A stretch of 40,268 bases of DNA from an uncultured Clostridia bacterium (GTDB lineage: Bacteria; Bacillota; Clostridia; Oscillospirales; Acutalibacteraceae), in the NCBI GenBank assembly GCA_947169815.1, contig CAMVRG010000002.1, positions 1-40,268 on the forward strand, in the 5' to 3' direction. Under the pieces are notes generated by a model that saw only the letters and a list, made by a program, of their open reading frames with translations, was not told the origin of the DNA and searched no databases. Positions 26,544-36,088 of the stretch are shown here, piece by piece. The position numbers and the translations under genes are program-made. The stretch's first letter is position 1, and the number at the start of each line of letters is the position of its first letter.

Positions 26544-28133
26544 ATGGCAAAAAAGGATAACGTAATCAAGACCGAGCATTTCGGAATTCAGCGTAAAATC
26601 GTTGCGAATATGACTACCGAAAGCTGGCAGAATATTCCCCACGTTACATATACCTACGAGCCCGACGTAACCGAGTTTATGACTCAGTACAAACGTCTTA
26701 ACGAGGGCGTTGAAAAGGAAAACAGGATAACCGTAAATACGCTTATGCTCAAGGTTATCTGCGAGGGACTTAAGGCGTGTCCCGCTATGAACGCCCATAT
26801 TGACTTTGATAAAAAGTATGTAAGGGGCGTAATTCATACCCTTTCCGAGATTAATATTTCAATGCCTATGGTGCTTCCCACGGGCGAGATGATGACGATT
26901 AACCTTCATAATTTCGAGAATAAAAACCTTGACGATATGGTCGATTATCTTAAAGACGTTAACCGACGTATGGCTAACACAAATCTCAACGAGGTTATGT
27001 TCGACGTTTCTATGGATAATACGATTACGGGGTTAAAAGAGGGTAAAATCGCCCAGACCATTAACCGTATAATCGGCTCAAAAACGGGTAAGCACAAGGT
27101 TAAAACCCTTAAGGGCAAAGAGAAAAAGGCTTACGAGGCTATCCCCGAAACCGACCGTCTTACCAAGCACGATATTGAACAGGGCTCAATTACAATTTCT
27201 AATATCGGCTCCGTTTACCGTGAGCAGAGAGGCGCCGCCGCGCTGATTGAGATTATTCCTCCCCAGGTTACGGCTATCGCCGTCGGCGCGGTACAGGATA
27301 AGCCCGTCGTTATCATAAACGAAAATGACGAAAAGGAAATCGCTATCCGCCAGGTTCTCCCCTTTACTATCGTATTTGACCACAGAGCGCTTGATTTCGG
27401 CGATATCGTTCCGTTTATCAAAAAGCTTGACGAAATCTTCGAGGCGCCCGAGGTTATGTTCAGCTGGAAGCGCGAACAGACTATTACCGCGGCTGAAATT
27501 GAAGAGATTAAGGTTGAGCGCGTTGAGCGTGAGACTAAGTTCGAGGAAAGCAAGAAGCGTGAAAAGGAAAGACGCGAGGCTGAGCGCGACGCTCAGAAGG
27601 CGGGCGACCGCGCTGTAAAGGCGGAAAAAGAGGCGGAAAAAGCGCTTAAGGAAGCCGAGGAGCGCGCTGCCAAGGCTGAAAGCGAGCTTGCCGAGGCGCA
27701 CGAAAAAGCAGATAAAAAGGCACTCAGAGAGGCTGAAAAGGCTGAAAAGGACGCTATCGAGGCTGAGGAAAAGGCAAAGCGCGAGATTGAAAAAATAAAG
27801 GCTGCCGCCGCTGAAAAGATTGAAAAGGCTAAAAAGGAAGCGGAGGACAGAAAAGAAAAGGCTATCCGCAACGCAGAAAAGGCGCAGGAGGAAGCTCTCG
27901 CAAAGGCAGACAAGGCCCGTCAGGAAGCCGAAAAGAAGCGTAGGGAAGCCGAGGCTAAGAAGGAAAAGGCTCTCGCAGGGGCGGAAAAGGATAAAAAGGA
28001 CGCGCTCGAAAAGGCGCAGAGAGAAAAGGAAAAGGTTCAAAAAGAGCTTGAAAAAGCAAGAGCCGAGGCTGAAAAAGCTAAGGCAAAAGCAGAAGCCGCT
28101 CAGGAAAAGGTCGACTCCTTTAACGGGGAATAA
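26544..28133 (+). CDS. 2-oxoacid dehydrogenase E2 catalytic-domain-like protein fused to a long charged coiled coil
   Basis: QRKIVANMTTESWQNIPHVTYTYEPDVTEFM; GSITISNIGSVY; FTIVFDHRALDFGDIVPFIKKL; then about 200 aa of Lys/Glu/Ala heptad-like sequence. Confidence 0.82.
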   Translation: MAKKDNVIKTEHFGIQRKIVANMTTESWQNIPHVTYTYEPDVTEFMTQYKRLNEGVEKENRITVNTLMLKVICEGLKACPAMNAHIDFDKKYVRGVIHTLSEINISMPMVLPTGEMMTINLHNFENKNLDDMVDYLKDVNRRMANTNLNEVMFDVSMDNTITGLKEGKIAQTINRIIGSKTGKHKVKTLKGKEKKAYEAIPETDRLTKHDIEQGSITISNIGSVYREQRGAAALIEIIPPQVTAIAVGAVQDKPVVIINENDEKEIAIRQVLPFTIVFDHRALDFGDIVPFIKKLDEIFEAPEVMFSWKREQTITAAEIEEIKVERVERETKFEESKKREKERREAERDAQKAGDRAVKAEKEAEKALKEAEERAAKAESELAEAHEKADKKALREAEKAEKDAIEAEEKAKREIEKIKAAAAEKIEKAKKEAEDRKEKAIRNAEKAQEEALAKADKARQEAEKKRREAEAKKEKALAGAEKDKKDALEKAQREKEKVQKELEKARAEAEKAKAKAEAAQEKVDSFNGE

Positions 28134-28136
28134 GAT

Positions 28137-28168
28137 AAAAAGAGGTAACCCGTGTTACCTCTTTTTTA
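28137..28168 (+). terminator. Intrinsic terminator
   Basis: AAAAAGAGGTAAC-ccgt-GTTACCTCTTTTTT. Confidence 0.85.
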
Positions 28169-28227
28169 TTGACTAATTTAATATTTTATAATAAAATATA
28201 ATCAGAATTATGAAAGGACTGAGCCAT

Positions 28228-29712
28228 ATGAAAAAGCTCCCCCTTCAAATTTTAATATCGTTTATCCTTATTCTTGCCCTCGCTGCGCCGATTTTCGTTT
28301 TCGGCTATACCAAAGAGGACGAGGGCGAAGCTGCGCTTTTACAGGAGGGCGAGCTTGATATTGAGAGCGCCGACCTTTCAGGGTATACCCTTCCTCTGCG
28401 CTCAGCTTCTACGGTTGAGGACTGCTTATACGACGGTCTTATTTCACTTTCAGACAGAATAAATATCACGTCGTACAGCGTTTCCGTAAACGACATAGGC
28501 GCGGTTTATTCAGGCGTAATTAACAGCCACCCCGATTTATTCTTCGTATCGGGAGCATATTCAATCAGCTATTCTCCCGCTACAAATACCGTTCTCTCGA
28601 TTGCCCCGTCTTATAAACTGTCTTACGACGAGGCTATGGCAGCACTCGACGTATTTCACAGCGGCGCCGATAAAGCCCTCGCCGAGGTCGACAGCAGTAT
28701 GAACGATATACAAAAGGCGCTGACCATACACGACTATATGATTTCCGTTGCGGATTATCCGAACGTTTTTGACGAGGAAGGAAACTATTCTCAGGCGCTT
28801 GATAACGACGAGAATCACAACGCCTACGGATTTTTTAAAAATTACAGAGTCGTCTGTCAGGGCTTTACGCTTGCATATATTTATCTTATGAACCGTCTCG
28901 GTATCCCCTGCGTATACGTAGCGTCCGATACTATGAACCACTCCTGGAACCTTATAGAAATTGACGGCGCGTGGTACAACGTCGACGTTACCTTCGACAA
29001 TCACGACTACGATATGGATACAAACACATACGGCTCCGTTCTCCACTCGTATTTTCTTAAAAGCGATTCATATTTTTCAGGCAAAACGGGTATTCATTGG
29101 CATTACGGCGGAGTTCCCGATAACGGCTGCGCCGCGGTCAGCACCCTTTACGATACCGCCTTCTGGGACGACGTAACCTCGCGTATTTACACAATCGGCG
29201 GTGATTATTATTATCTTGACCCGCCGAACGCCGCAAGCGTTTATACCTTCCTTAAAAGGAGAACTCCCTCGGGCGAGGAGACGAATCTATGTACCGGCTT
29301 CACTTCGCTTCTCGTTAACTATTCCGGCGGCTTTCGCGACGAAAACGGCAATCCTCAGAGCTATACCTTCAGGGACCGTCTTGCAAGACTTACATATCTC
29401 GATAACCGCTTCTACGTAGCGGCTTCAAAAAATATTTATTCCGTCGTTCCAACGGGAAACGGCTATACGCGATACGATATCTGTACGCTTTCCGACTATC
29501 CGTCGGGGCTTGGTGTAAACGGTAAAAATAATCTTATTTATCATACAAGAAATACCGAAAACGCGCTTTACGAGCTTGATAAATATGAATTTTTTAAAGA
29601 CCATATAACGGCTGAAAAGGGCGTAAACTATAATAATTATCCCGATATTAACCTCGACGGCGTTATAAACGGAAAGGACGCCGCAAGCATAATTCACGAT
29701 ATAAATAACTAA
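28228..29712 (+). CDS. Secreted transglutaminase-like protein with C-terminal dockerin-like repeat
   Basis: Signal peptide; YRVVCQGFTLAYIYLMNRLGIPCVYV...NHSWNLIEIDGAWYNVDVTFD; C-terminal YPDINLDGVINGKDAASIIHDI. Confidence 0.82.
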   Translation: MKKLPLQILISFILILALAAPIFVFGYTKEDEGEAALLQEGELDIESADLSGYTLPLRSASTVEDCLYDGLISLSDRINITSYSVSVNDIGAVYSGVINSHPDLFFVSGAYSISYSPATNTVLSIAPSYKLSYDEAMAALDVFHSGADKALAEVDSSMNDIQKALTIHDYMISVADYPNVFDEEGNYSQALDNDENHNAYGFFKNYRVVCQGFTLAYIYLMNRLGIPCVYVASDTMNHSWNLIEIDGAWYNVDVTFDNHDYDMDTNTYGSVLHSYFLKSDSYFSGKTGIHWHYGGVPDNGCAAVSTLYDTAFWDDVTSRIYTIGGDYYYLDPPNAASVYTFLKRRTPSGEETNLCTGFTSLLVNYSGGFRDENGNPQSYTFRDRLARLTYLDNRFYVAASKNIYSVVPTGNGYTRYDICTLSDYPSGLGVNGKNNLIYHTRNTENALYELDKYEFFKDHITAEKGVNYNNYPDINLDGVINGKDAASIIHDINN

Positions 29713-29749
29713 TTTTTACACTTTTATTATTTTCATTTTTTCAAACAAT

Positions 29750-29845
29750 ATTATTGCCCGGGCAAAAGACAGAGCAAGACAAATCCGAATCGCCGAAAAC
29801 GCAGTTTTTAAGCGAAATCTGACATTTCGTTCTTGCTTGGAAAAG
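29750..29845. repeat. Diverged intergenic repeat related to the element at 7-150 (opposite orientation)
   Basis: Reverse complement attcggatttgtcttgctctgtc resembles ttcggattcgtctcgctctgc at 119-139; local CGAAAT-ctgac-ATTTCG hairpin. Confidence 0.4.
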
Positions 29846-29853
29846 GAGAAAAA

Positions 29854-30030
29854 ATGAAAACAAATACTTCAAAAATGATTATGAAGGGCGTCGGCGCAAC
29901 GCTTGCGGTATGCTCGGCTCTCGCTATGGCGAGCTCAACTAAGTCCGACAGTATGTTCGCAAAAAAGGCGGTAAAAAAGACCGCTAAAAAGATGGCTGAC
30001 GTAGTGGATTCAATCTCATCCTTTATGTAA
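29854..30030 (+). CDS. Small cationic protein, function unknown
   Basis: ATG at 29854 after aaaggagaaaaa; hydrophobic N-terminus then KKAVKKTAKKMADVVDSISSFM; followed by a strong terminator. Confidence 0.6.
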   Translation: MKTNTSKMIMKGVGATLAVCSALAMASSTKSDSMFAKKAVKKTAKKMADVVDSISSFM

Positions 30031-30062
30031 AAAAAGACAGGTTTTACCTGTCTTTTTGTCTT
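30029..30062. terminator. Intrinsic terminator, likely bidirectional
   Basis: AAAAAGACAGGT-ttt-ACCTGTCTTTTT. Confidence 0.8.
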
Positions 30063-30065
30063 TTT

Positions 30066-30536
30066 TTATATCTGTTTAACCTGCTGTCCCTTTATACCGA
30101 ACATACTGCTTTTAAATTCAGTTCCGTAAGCCTCGCCGTCGGGGAAAAGCTCAAGAAGCGGAATTAAGACGAAGCGCCTTTCCTTAAACCTCGGATGGGG
30201 AACGGTAAGATTTTCGGTATCAATTCTCTTGTTTTCAGCGAGAATAATATCCAAATCAATTATTCTCGGGCCGTTTCTGAACTCCCTGATTCGCCCGAAG
30301 CCCGCCTCTATTCCGAGACAGATTCCAAGCAATTCGTTCGGCTCAAAACCGCTTTCAATTTCAACGCAGATATTATAAAAGCTGTCCTGTTCGGCGTAGC
30401 CTACGGGCTCGGTCTCGTATACCGACGAGCGTCTTAAAACCTCGGTTTTCGGAACAAGGGAAAGCGCCCCCACGGCGTTTTCAATATTCTCTTTTTTATC
30501 GCCTATATTCGTTCCTATTCCGATAATATATTTCAT
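30066..30536 (-). CDS. folK: Hydroxymethyldihydropterin pyrophosphokinase
   Basis: IGIGTNIGDKKENIENAV; RRSSVYETEPVGYAEQDSFYN; GPRIIDLDIIL; VPHPRFKERRFVL. Confidence 0.93.
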   Translation of the reverse strand: MKYIIGIGTNIGDKKENIENAVGALSLVPKTEVLRRSSVYETEPVGYAEQDSFYNICVEIESGFEPNELLGICLGIEAGFGRIREFRNGPRIIDLDIILAENKRIDTENLTVPHPRFKERRFVLIPLLELFPDGEAYGTEFKSSMFGIKGQQVKQI

Positions 30537-30895
30537 ATTCGTTTCCTCGTAAGCGATACAGCCATATAATCAAACTCCGCTTTTACGGGAGCCTCGGGCT
30601 TTTTCAGAGTTATATCTATCCTCTGTATCTCCTCAAACTCCTCAAAAAGCGCCTCACAGACTCTCTGCGCCGCTTTTTCGATTAAATCATAGGATTTTCC
30701 TGTAAATACTCTTCGTATAGTTTTTACCGCCTTTGCGTAGCTTACCGTATCGTCAAGACAGTCGCTTTCGCACGCCTTTGATAAATCAAGGTAATAATCA
30801 AGGTCGATATAAAAGGTCTGTCCGTTTTCCTTTTCTTCGGGATTTACGCCGTGGTAAGCAAACAGTTTTAAGTTTTTAACAGTTATCTTATCCAT
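30533..30895 (-). CDS. folB: Dihydroneopterin aldolase
   Basis: MDKITVKNLKLFAYHGVNPEEKENGQTFYIDLDY; overlaps folK and folP. Confidence 0.92.
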   Translation of the reverse strand: MDKITVKNLKLFAYHGVNPEEKENGQTFYIDLDYYLDLSKACESDCLDDTVSYAKAVKTIRRVFTGKSYDLIEKAAQRVCEALFEEFEEIQRIDITLKKPEAPVKAEFDYMAVSLTRKRI

Positions 30896-31668
30896 TTTTT
30901 TATCTCGTCAGCCGTTCTGACGCCCTTTATTTCGTTTTTTACGTCGTGTATACGGATTATATCCGCTCCGCCTAAAATCGCCGCTGTGTCGGCGGCTATG
31001 TTACCGTAAACCCTTTTTTCGGGCTTATCCTCGCCGCTTGCCGCGCCTATTACCCGCTTTCGGCTTACTCCGAGAAGAAGCGGCACGCCCTGGGGTTTAT
31101 ACTTTTCAACGTTCGCAATAAGCTCTAAGTTTTCCTCATAGCTCTTGCCGAAGCCTATGCCCATATCAAGACATAGCTGTTTTTTATTACAGACTGTAAT
31201 AGCCTTTTCAAAAAACGCCTTGACCTCGCTGACTCCGCCAGCGCCGTTATGGGTTATAACCCAGCCCGCGCCGCTTTCGTTAATCAGGTTCGCCATTTCT
31301 TTATTAAGACTGCCGCTGACGTCGTTAATTATATCCGCCCCGTTTTCAAGGGCGTTTTTTGCAACGTACGGAAAATACGTATCTACCGAAACGGGCTTTT
31401 CCGTCAGAGGTCTGAGCTTTTTTAATACGCCCTCAAGCCGGGCCCACTCCTCTTTCGGCGGTATTTCTTCATACCCCGGACGGGTTGACTGGGCGCCTAA
31501 ATCTATTATATCCGCTCCATCGTCAATCAGCTCAAGCGCGTGTTTTACTGCGTTTTCTTCGTCAAAGCATTTTCCCCCGTCGGAAAACGAATCGGGGGTA
31601 ATATTGACTATGCCCATAATGAGCGTTCTTTTTCCGTATTCAATTTTCTTATCTCTGCAGTACCACAT
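30883..31668 (-). CDS. folP: Dihydropteroate synthase
   Basis: IMGIVNITPDSFSDGGK; DLGAQSTRPGYEEI; VSVDTYFP; INDVSGS; LLLGVSRKRVIG. Confidence 0.95.
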   Translation of the reverse strand: MWYCRDKKIEYGKRTLIMGIVNITPDSFSDGGKCFDEENAVKHALELIDDGADIIDLGAQSTRPGYEEIPPKEEWARLEGVLKKLRPLTEKPVSVDTYFPYVAKNALENGADIINDVSGSLNKEMANLINESGAGWVITHNGAGGVSEVKAFFEKAITVCNKKQLCLDMGIGFGKSYEENLELIANVEKYKPQGVPLLLGVSRKRVIGAASGEDKPEKRVYGNIAADTAAILGGADIIRIHDVKNEIKGVRTADEIKKWIR

Positions 31669-31669
31669 A

Positions 31670-32239
31670 TTATTTCGTCAGAAGTGAAAGTACTTCCGCC
31701 CTCGTTCTCGCGTCGGTTCTCATACTGCCTCTGAGCGCTGAGGTCTGGGTTTTTGAGCCGCTCGCCCTCGCTCCTCTTATAGTCATACAGCTGTGTTCAG
31801 CCTCAATTATAACCGCAACGCCCTTCGGCGAAAGATTTTCGTTAAGAAAATCGGCAATATCGTGGGTCAGCCTTTCCTGAACCTGAGGCTTTTTAGCAAA
31901 ATTATCAACAATTCTTGCAAGTTTTGAAAGCCCGATAATCTTATTATCGCTCGGAATATACGCTATATGAGCCTTTCCGACAAAGGGAAGAAGATGATGC
32001 TCGCACATTGAAGAAAACGGAATGTCTCTGACTATTACAATTTCGTCGTTTGACTTTTCGTTAAACATTTTAAGGTGCTGCTTCGGGTCCTCTCTGAGCC
32101 CCGAAAAAAGCTCCTCATACATATTTGCAACCCTCTGAGGCGTTTCTGCGAGACCCTCTCTGTCGGGGTTTTCACCTACCGCGATAAGTATATCCCTTAC
32201 CGCTTTTTTTATAATTTCCTTATTTTCGTTACTTATCAT
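31670..32239 (-). CDS. folE: GTP cyclohydrolase I
   Basis: [44 protein letters not shown] at 32239 after gaggaag. Confidence 0.95.
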   Translation of the reverse strand: MISNENKEIIKKAVRDILIAVGENPDREGLAETPQRVANMYEELFSGLREDPKQHLKMFNEKSNDEIVIVRDIPFSSMCEHHLLPFVGKAHIAYIPSDNKIIGLSKLARIVDNFAKKPQVQERLTHDIADFLNENLSPKGVAVIIEAEHSCMTIRGARASGSKTQTSALRGSMRTDARTRAEVLSLLTK

Positions 32240-32247
32240 ATTCTTCC

Positions 32248-33171
32248 TCACTTGCTGAAATAGCCCTTGATATTTTTAACCGAGGTATCCGTAAGCTTAT
32301 TTGTATCGTCAAATTCCGTAGCAGCCGAATAAAGCGTTAAATCCGTACTCAGCGTACAGAATACCATAACGCCGTTTTTACCGTTTTCAAAATCTCTTAC
32401 CGTAATATCGGTAGTACAGTTTTTCATAAAGAGCTTGAAAAGCGAATCCGCGTTTTCATAATTTTTCTCGTTAAGAAGCTCGGGCAACGCCTTTAAAATA
32501 AGCTCGTTTTCAGCGCTGTAATTTTTAGTTTTTTCGGTAAAATATCTTAAAAGATTCGAGGTTTCGCTTCCGCTTACGGTCTGTTCTCCCTCTTTTATTT
32601 TAAGAGTATACTTATCGTCCTCTTTATTATCGCTGTAATCTATCTTTTCGTTTGAAATATATACATAGCTTCCGAGCTTATTAACAACCTCAACGAAGCC
32701 GCTGTTTTCAAAATCGGCGTAGTAATCGATTTCAAAGCCCAGGTATTCGGTTAGTTTTGCTTTAAGCCCGGCTCCGCCCGACGCGGTATATATTTTCTGA
32801 ACCGTTGAATCGCCTACGCTCATATCGGGCGAAAGCGCCGCTGTTTTATATGCTCTGTTATCCCTGTCAGCCTGAACTAAAAAGATATAGTGAATTTTTT
32901 CTTTATTTTCATCGGTTTCCATTACTAAAAAATTCGTTTTTCCCTCTGTTTCGGGAAGAATTTCTTTAATATTTTCCTCTTTTTCGGTAGTCGTTACCTC
33001 GCCTCTTGCAAAAAAGTCGGCGGCGCTTGAATAATTTTTATGAAGATAGGCGGTAAATACAGCCGTAAAAACAACTATTACCGCAAGCAGAGCATATAAA
33101 ATCTTTGCCTGATTTGACATCTTTTTCGACTTTGAAATATAAATATCTCCTCTGTTTTTAAATATCTTCAC
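32248..33171 (-). CDS. Degenerate LCP (LytR-CpsA-Psr)-like membrane protein
   Basis: Single TM helix; LCP-like [47 protein letters not shown]; catalytic arginine motifs not evident. Confidence 0.65.
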   Translation of the reverse strand: MKIFKNRGDIYISKSKKMSNQAKILYALLAVIVVFTAVFTAYLHKNYSSAADFFARGEVTTTEKEENIKEILPETEGKTNFLVMETDENKEKIHYIFLVQADRDNRAYKTAALSPDMSVGDSTVQKIYTASGGAGLKAKLTEYLGFEIDYYADFENSGFVEVVNKLGSYVYISNEKIDYSDNKEDDKYTLKIKEGEQTVSGSETSNLLRYFTEKTKNYSAENELILKALPELLNEKNYENADSLFKLFMKNCTTDITVRDFENGKNGVMVFCTLSTDLTLYSAATEFDDTNKLTDTSVKNIKGYFSK

Positions 33172-33267
33172 TTTCTCACCGCCTTTCGGGTTAATTATAT
33201 ATTATTAAACGATAAAAAACAAGTAATACTTTTCCACAACACTTAAAATATAATGTTAAAAATAATA

Positions 33268-33296
33268 TTGACATATTATAAATTATATATTATAAT
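33268..33296 (+). promoter_or_regulatory. Predicted dnaA promoter
   Basis: TTGACA-17 bp-TATAAT in an AT-rich stretch; DnaA-box-like TTTTCCACA at 33230-33238. Confidence 0.75.
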
Positions 33297-33354
33297 AAAT
33301 ATTTGTATTAGTATATATATTACTATAAATATATAAAGAAGGAGGATAAAATTT

Positions 33355-34701
33355 ATGAACAGTATGACGGAACTCTGGAAAAATGTTGTTGATTATATTA
33401 AAGAAAGAATTAACGAGACCGTATATAACGTATGGTTTTTTGATATAGAATTACTCGATTTTCAGAACGGAACGGCTAATCTTCTTTTTACAACAGATTT
33501 TAAAAAGAAAACCGTATATCACGAATACGATTCTTTAATCCGCGAAGCGTTTAAGGCTGTATGCGGATTTGAGTGTAATATTGAATATACCTGTATAGAT
33601 GAAATATCGTCGGTGCCTAATAAGCTTTCAAAGGTTGACCTTGAAGATTTAAGAAATTCAACCTTTACCTTTGAAAACTTTATTTCAGGTCCCTCAAATA
33701 AATTCGCATATACCGCGGCTAAGGCGGTTGCGGATAATCCGGGCGGAATATTCAATAACGGCGTAAATCTTACCGATTATAACCCTCTTTTTATCTACGG
33801 CGCGTCGGGTCTCGGTAAAACTCACCTTTTAAACGCCATAAGCCACGAGGTTAAAAATAAATATCCCGAGCTTAATATTAAATATATAAGCGCAGAGGAA
33901 TTTACTAACGAATTTATTGCCGCTCTCGGAGATAAAACGGTTAACGAATTTCACGATAAATACAGAAATAATATCGACGTTCTTCTTGTAGACGATATTC
34001 AGTTTATTGCAGGTAAAACTCAGACAGAGGAAGAATTTTTCCATACCTTCAATTCCCTTGTTGATAACGGAAAGCAGGTTGTACTGACCTCGGACAGACC
34101 TCCAAAAGAAATTCATTCTTTGACTGACAGACTCCGTTCACGCTTTGTTTCAGGTCTTCTCGCCGATATTCAGACTCCCGAGTTTGAAACGCGCTGCGCA
34201 ATTATAAAGCGTAAGGCAAAGCTTCTTAATTTTAAAATTGACGATTCGGTAGTTGAATTTATCGCCGAAAAAATAAAGTCGAATATCCGTCAGCTTGAGG
34301 GTATTACCAAAAAACTCCACGCTATGTGTACCTACGGCGAACAGATTGCGCCTACTATCGCTATTGCCCAGAGCGCGATTAAAGATATTATTGTAAACGA
34401 TGTTCCTCCGCTTCCAGTTACTATTAAAAAAGTAGTTGACGAGGTAAGCCGTACAACAGGCGTTTCGGTTGAGGATATATATTCAAAAAAGCGTACCGCA
34501 AATATAGCTATGGCACGGAAAATGACCTTTTATATTATCAGAAAGGTTACTGAAATGAGCTATGAGTCTATCGGTAAGGAATTTGATAAGGACCATTCAA
34601 CCGTTATGTATAACTATGAGGAAATGGAAAAACTTCTCGCCAATAATTCAAGCCTTAATTCTCAGGTTCTTGATATAATCAACAACATAAAAGAAGAGTA
34701 A
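33355..34701 (+). CDS. dnaA: Chromosomal replication initiator DnaA
   Basis: NPLFIYGASGLGKTHLLNAI; VLLVDDIQFIAGK; C-terminal DKDHSTVMYNYEEM. Confidence 0.97.
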   Translation: MNSMTELWKNVVDYIKERINETVYNVWFFDIELLDFQNGTANLLFTTDFKKKTVYHEYDSLIREAFKAVCGFECNIEYTCIDEISSVPNKLSKVDLEDLRNSTFTFENFISGPSNKFAYTAAKAVADNPGGIFNNGVNLTDYNPLFIYGASGLGKTHLLNAISHEVKNKYPELNIKYISAEEFTNEFIAALGDKTVNEFHDKYRNNIDVLLVDDIQFIAGKTQTEEEFFHTFNSLVDNGKQVVLTSDRPPKEIHSLTDRLRSRFVSGLLADIQTPEFETRCAIIKRKAKLLNFKIDDSVVEFIAEKIKSNIRQLEGITKKLHAMCTYGEQIAPTIAIAQSAIKDIIVNDVPPLPVTIKKVVDEVSRTTGVSVEDIYSKKRTANIAMARKMTFYIIRKVTEMSYESIGKEFDKDHSTVMYNYEEMEKLLANNSSLNSQVLDIINNIKEE

Positions 34702-34975
34702 GTATTCCACATATTTTTCCTTTTAAACAATTAAATATTTTTAAAAGCTGTTAAAAATTAAAGTTTTCCATATTATTAACATTTTTTCCATATTTTTTTC
34801 AACAGAAAAGATTAATAAAAAATGAGAAAAAATAAACGTTTAAGAAACTTTTTAACAATTTCTTCCGTTTATATTAATGAGAGTATGTAATTATTATCTT
34901 TTTCTGCGAAAAAAATAAAAATTTCATTTTCATTTTTTTATCAATCAAAAATTTTTTCTGAAAGGCGGAATACAA
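34702..34975. other. oriC: Putative oriC region (dnaA-dnaN intergenic, AT-rich, DnaA-box-like sites)
   Basis: TATTCCACA (34703-34711), TTTTCCATA (34764-34772 and 34784-34792), TTTTTCAACA near 34795; very AT-rich. Confidence 0.65.
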
Positions 34976-36088
34976 ATGAAATTCATCTGCAGTACAAAAG
35001 AACTCAATATTGCCTGTAATAATGTTATAAGAGCGGTAAGCACTAAGGTAACAATGCCTACTATCGAGGGAATATTAATCGAATGCGGTTCAAATACTCT
35101 TTCTCTTACAGGCTACGATTTTGAATTCGGTATTAATACCATATTAAGCGCAGAGGTTGAAGAAGCGGGCGCTATTATTATTAATGGCAAAATTCTCTGC
35201 GATATTTTAAAAAAGCTCCCTGACGAAACGGTAACTTTTGAAACTAACGGAAACGCGGTTTCAATTATAAGCGGTGCGGCTCAGTATAATATTTCGGGTA
35301 TCGACGCTGACGATTATCCCGAGCTTCCCTCAGTTAACGGAGGCCAGAATATTGAGCTTAATCAGAAGCTTTTACATTCAATGATTATTCAGACTGTTTT
35401 CGCGGTTGCGGATAACGAAAGCTCTAAACCCGTTTATACAGGACTTAAATTTGATATTACAAGTAATGAAATTACTCTCGTTGGCATTGACGGTTACCGT
35501 CTTGCTATAAGAAAAGAGGCTGTTTCATATAACGGCGACGACCTTACCTTTATAGTACCTAAAAAGACTATAAGGGAAGTTATTAAGCTTATGAATCCCG
35601 AAAGCGATGAAACTATTAAAATCAATATCGGAAGACGCCACATTATTTTTGAAGTTGAGAATTATTCAATTATCTCACGTCTTCTTGACGGCGATTTTCT
35701 TGATTACAGAACGGCTGTTCCGGGTACTGTTTCAACAACCGTATTAATTAATACAAACGACGCGATTAACTGTATCGACAGAACTCTTCCCGTTATTGAA
35801 AATAATCAGAAAAACCCGATTCGCTGTCTTTTTGATAATGACCAGCTCAGAGTTTCAACAGTTTCATCTCTCGGCCGTGTAATAGATTATACCCACGCTA
35901 ACACCCAGGGCGACAGAGTTGAGATAGGCTTTAATTCAAAATTTATGATTGACGCTCTTAATGCAGCGGATACCGACGAGGTAAGAATTGAGCTTGCAGG
36001 TCCCGTAAGTCCCGTTAAGATTATGCCTATCGAAGGTAACAGTTTCCTTTTCTTAGTTCTTCCCATGAGGCTTAAAAATGAAAATTAA
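34976..36088 (+). CDS. dnaN: DNA polymerase III beta sliding clamp
   Basis: [37 protein letters not shown]-terminal [17 protein letters not shown]. Confidence 0.96.
   Translation: MKFICSTKELNIACNNVIRAVSTKVTMPTIEGILIECGSNTLSLTGYDFEFGINTILSAEVEEAGAIIINGKILCDILKKLPDETVTFETNGNAVSIISGAAQYNISGIDADDYPELPSVNGGQNIELNQKLLHSMIIQTVFAVADNESSKPVYTGLKFDITSNEITLVGIDGYRLAIRKEAVSYNGDDLTFIVPKKTIREVIKLMNPESDETIKINIGRRHIIFEVENYSIISRLLDGDFLDYRTAVPGTVSTTVLINTNDAINCIDRTLPVIENNQKNPIRCLFDNDQLRVSTVSSLGRVIDYTHANTQGDRVEIGFNSKFMIDALNAADTDEVRIELAGPVSPVKIMPIEGNSFLFLVLPMRLKNEN

Noticed and set aside
27186-28040. 284-aa minus-strand ORF opposite the E2-coiled-coil gene
   Set aside because: Its Leu/Phe/Ser-rich translation is the antisense shadow of the Lys/Glu/Ala coiled coil; it has no ribosome-binding site and overlaps a clear CDS.
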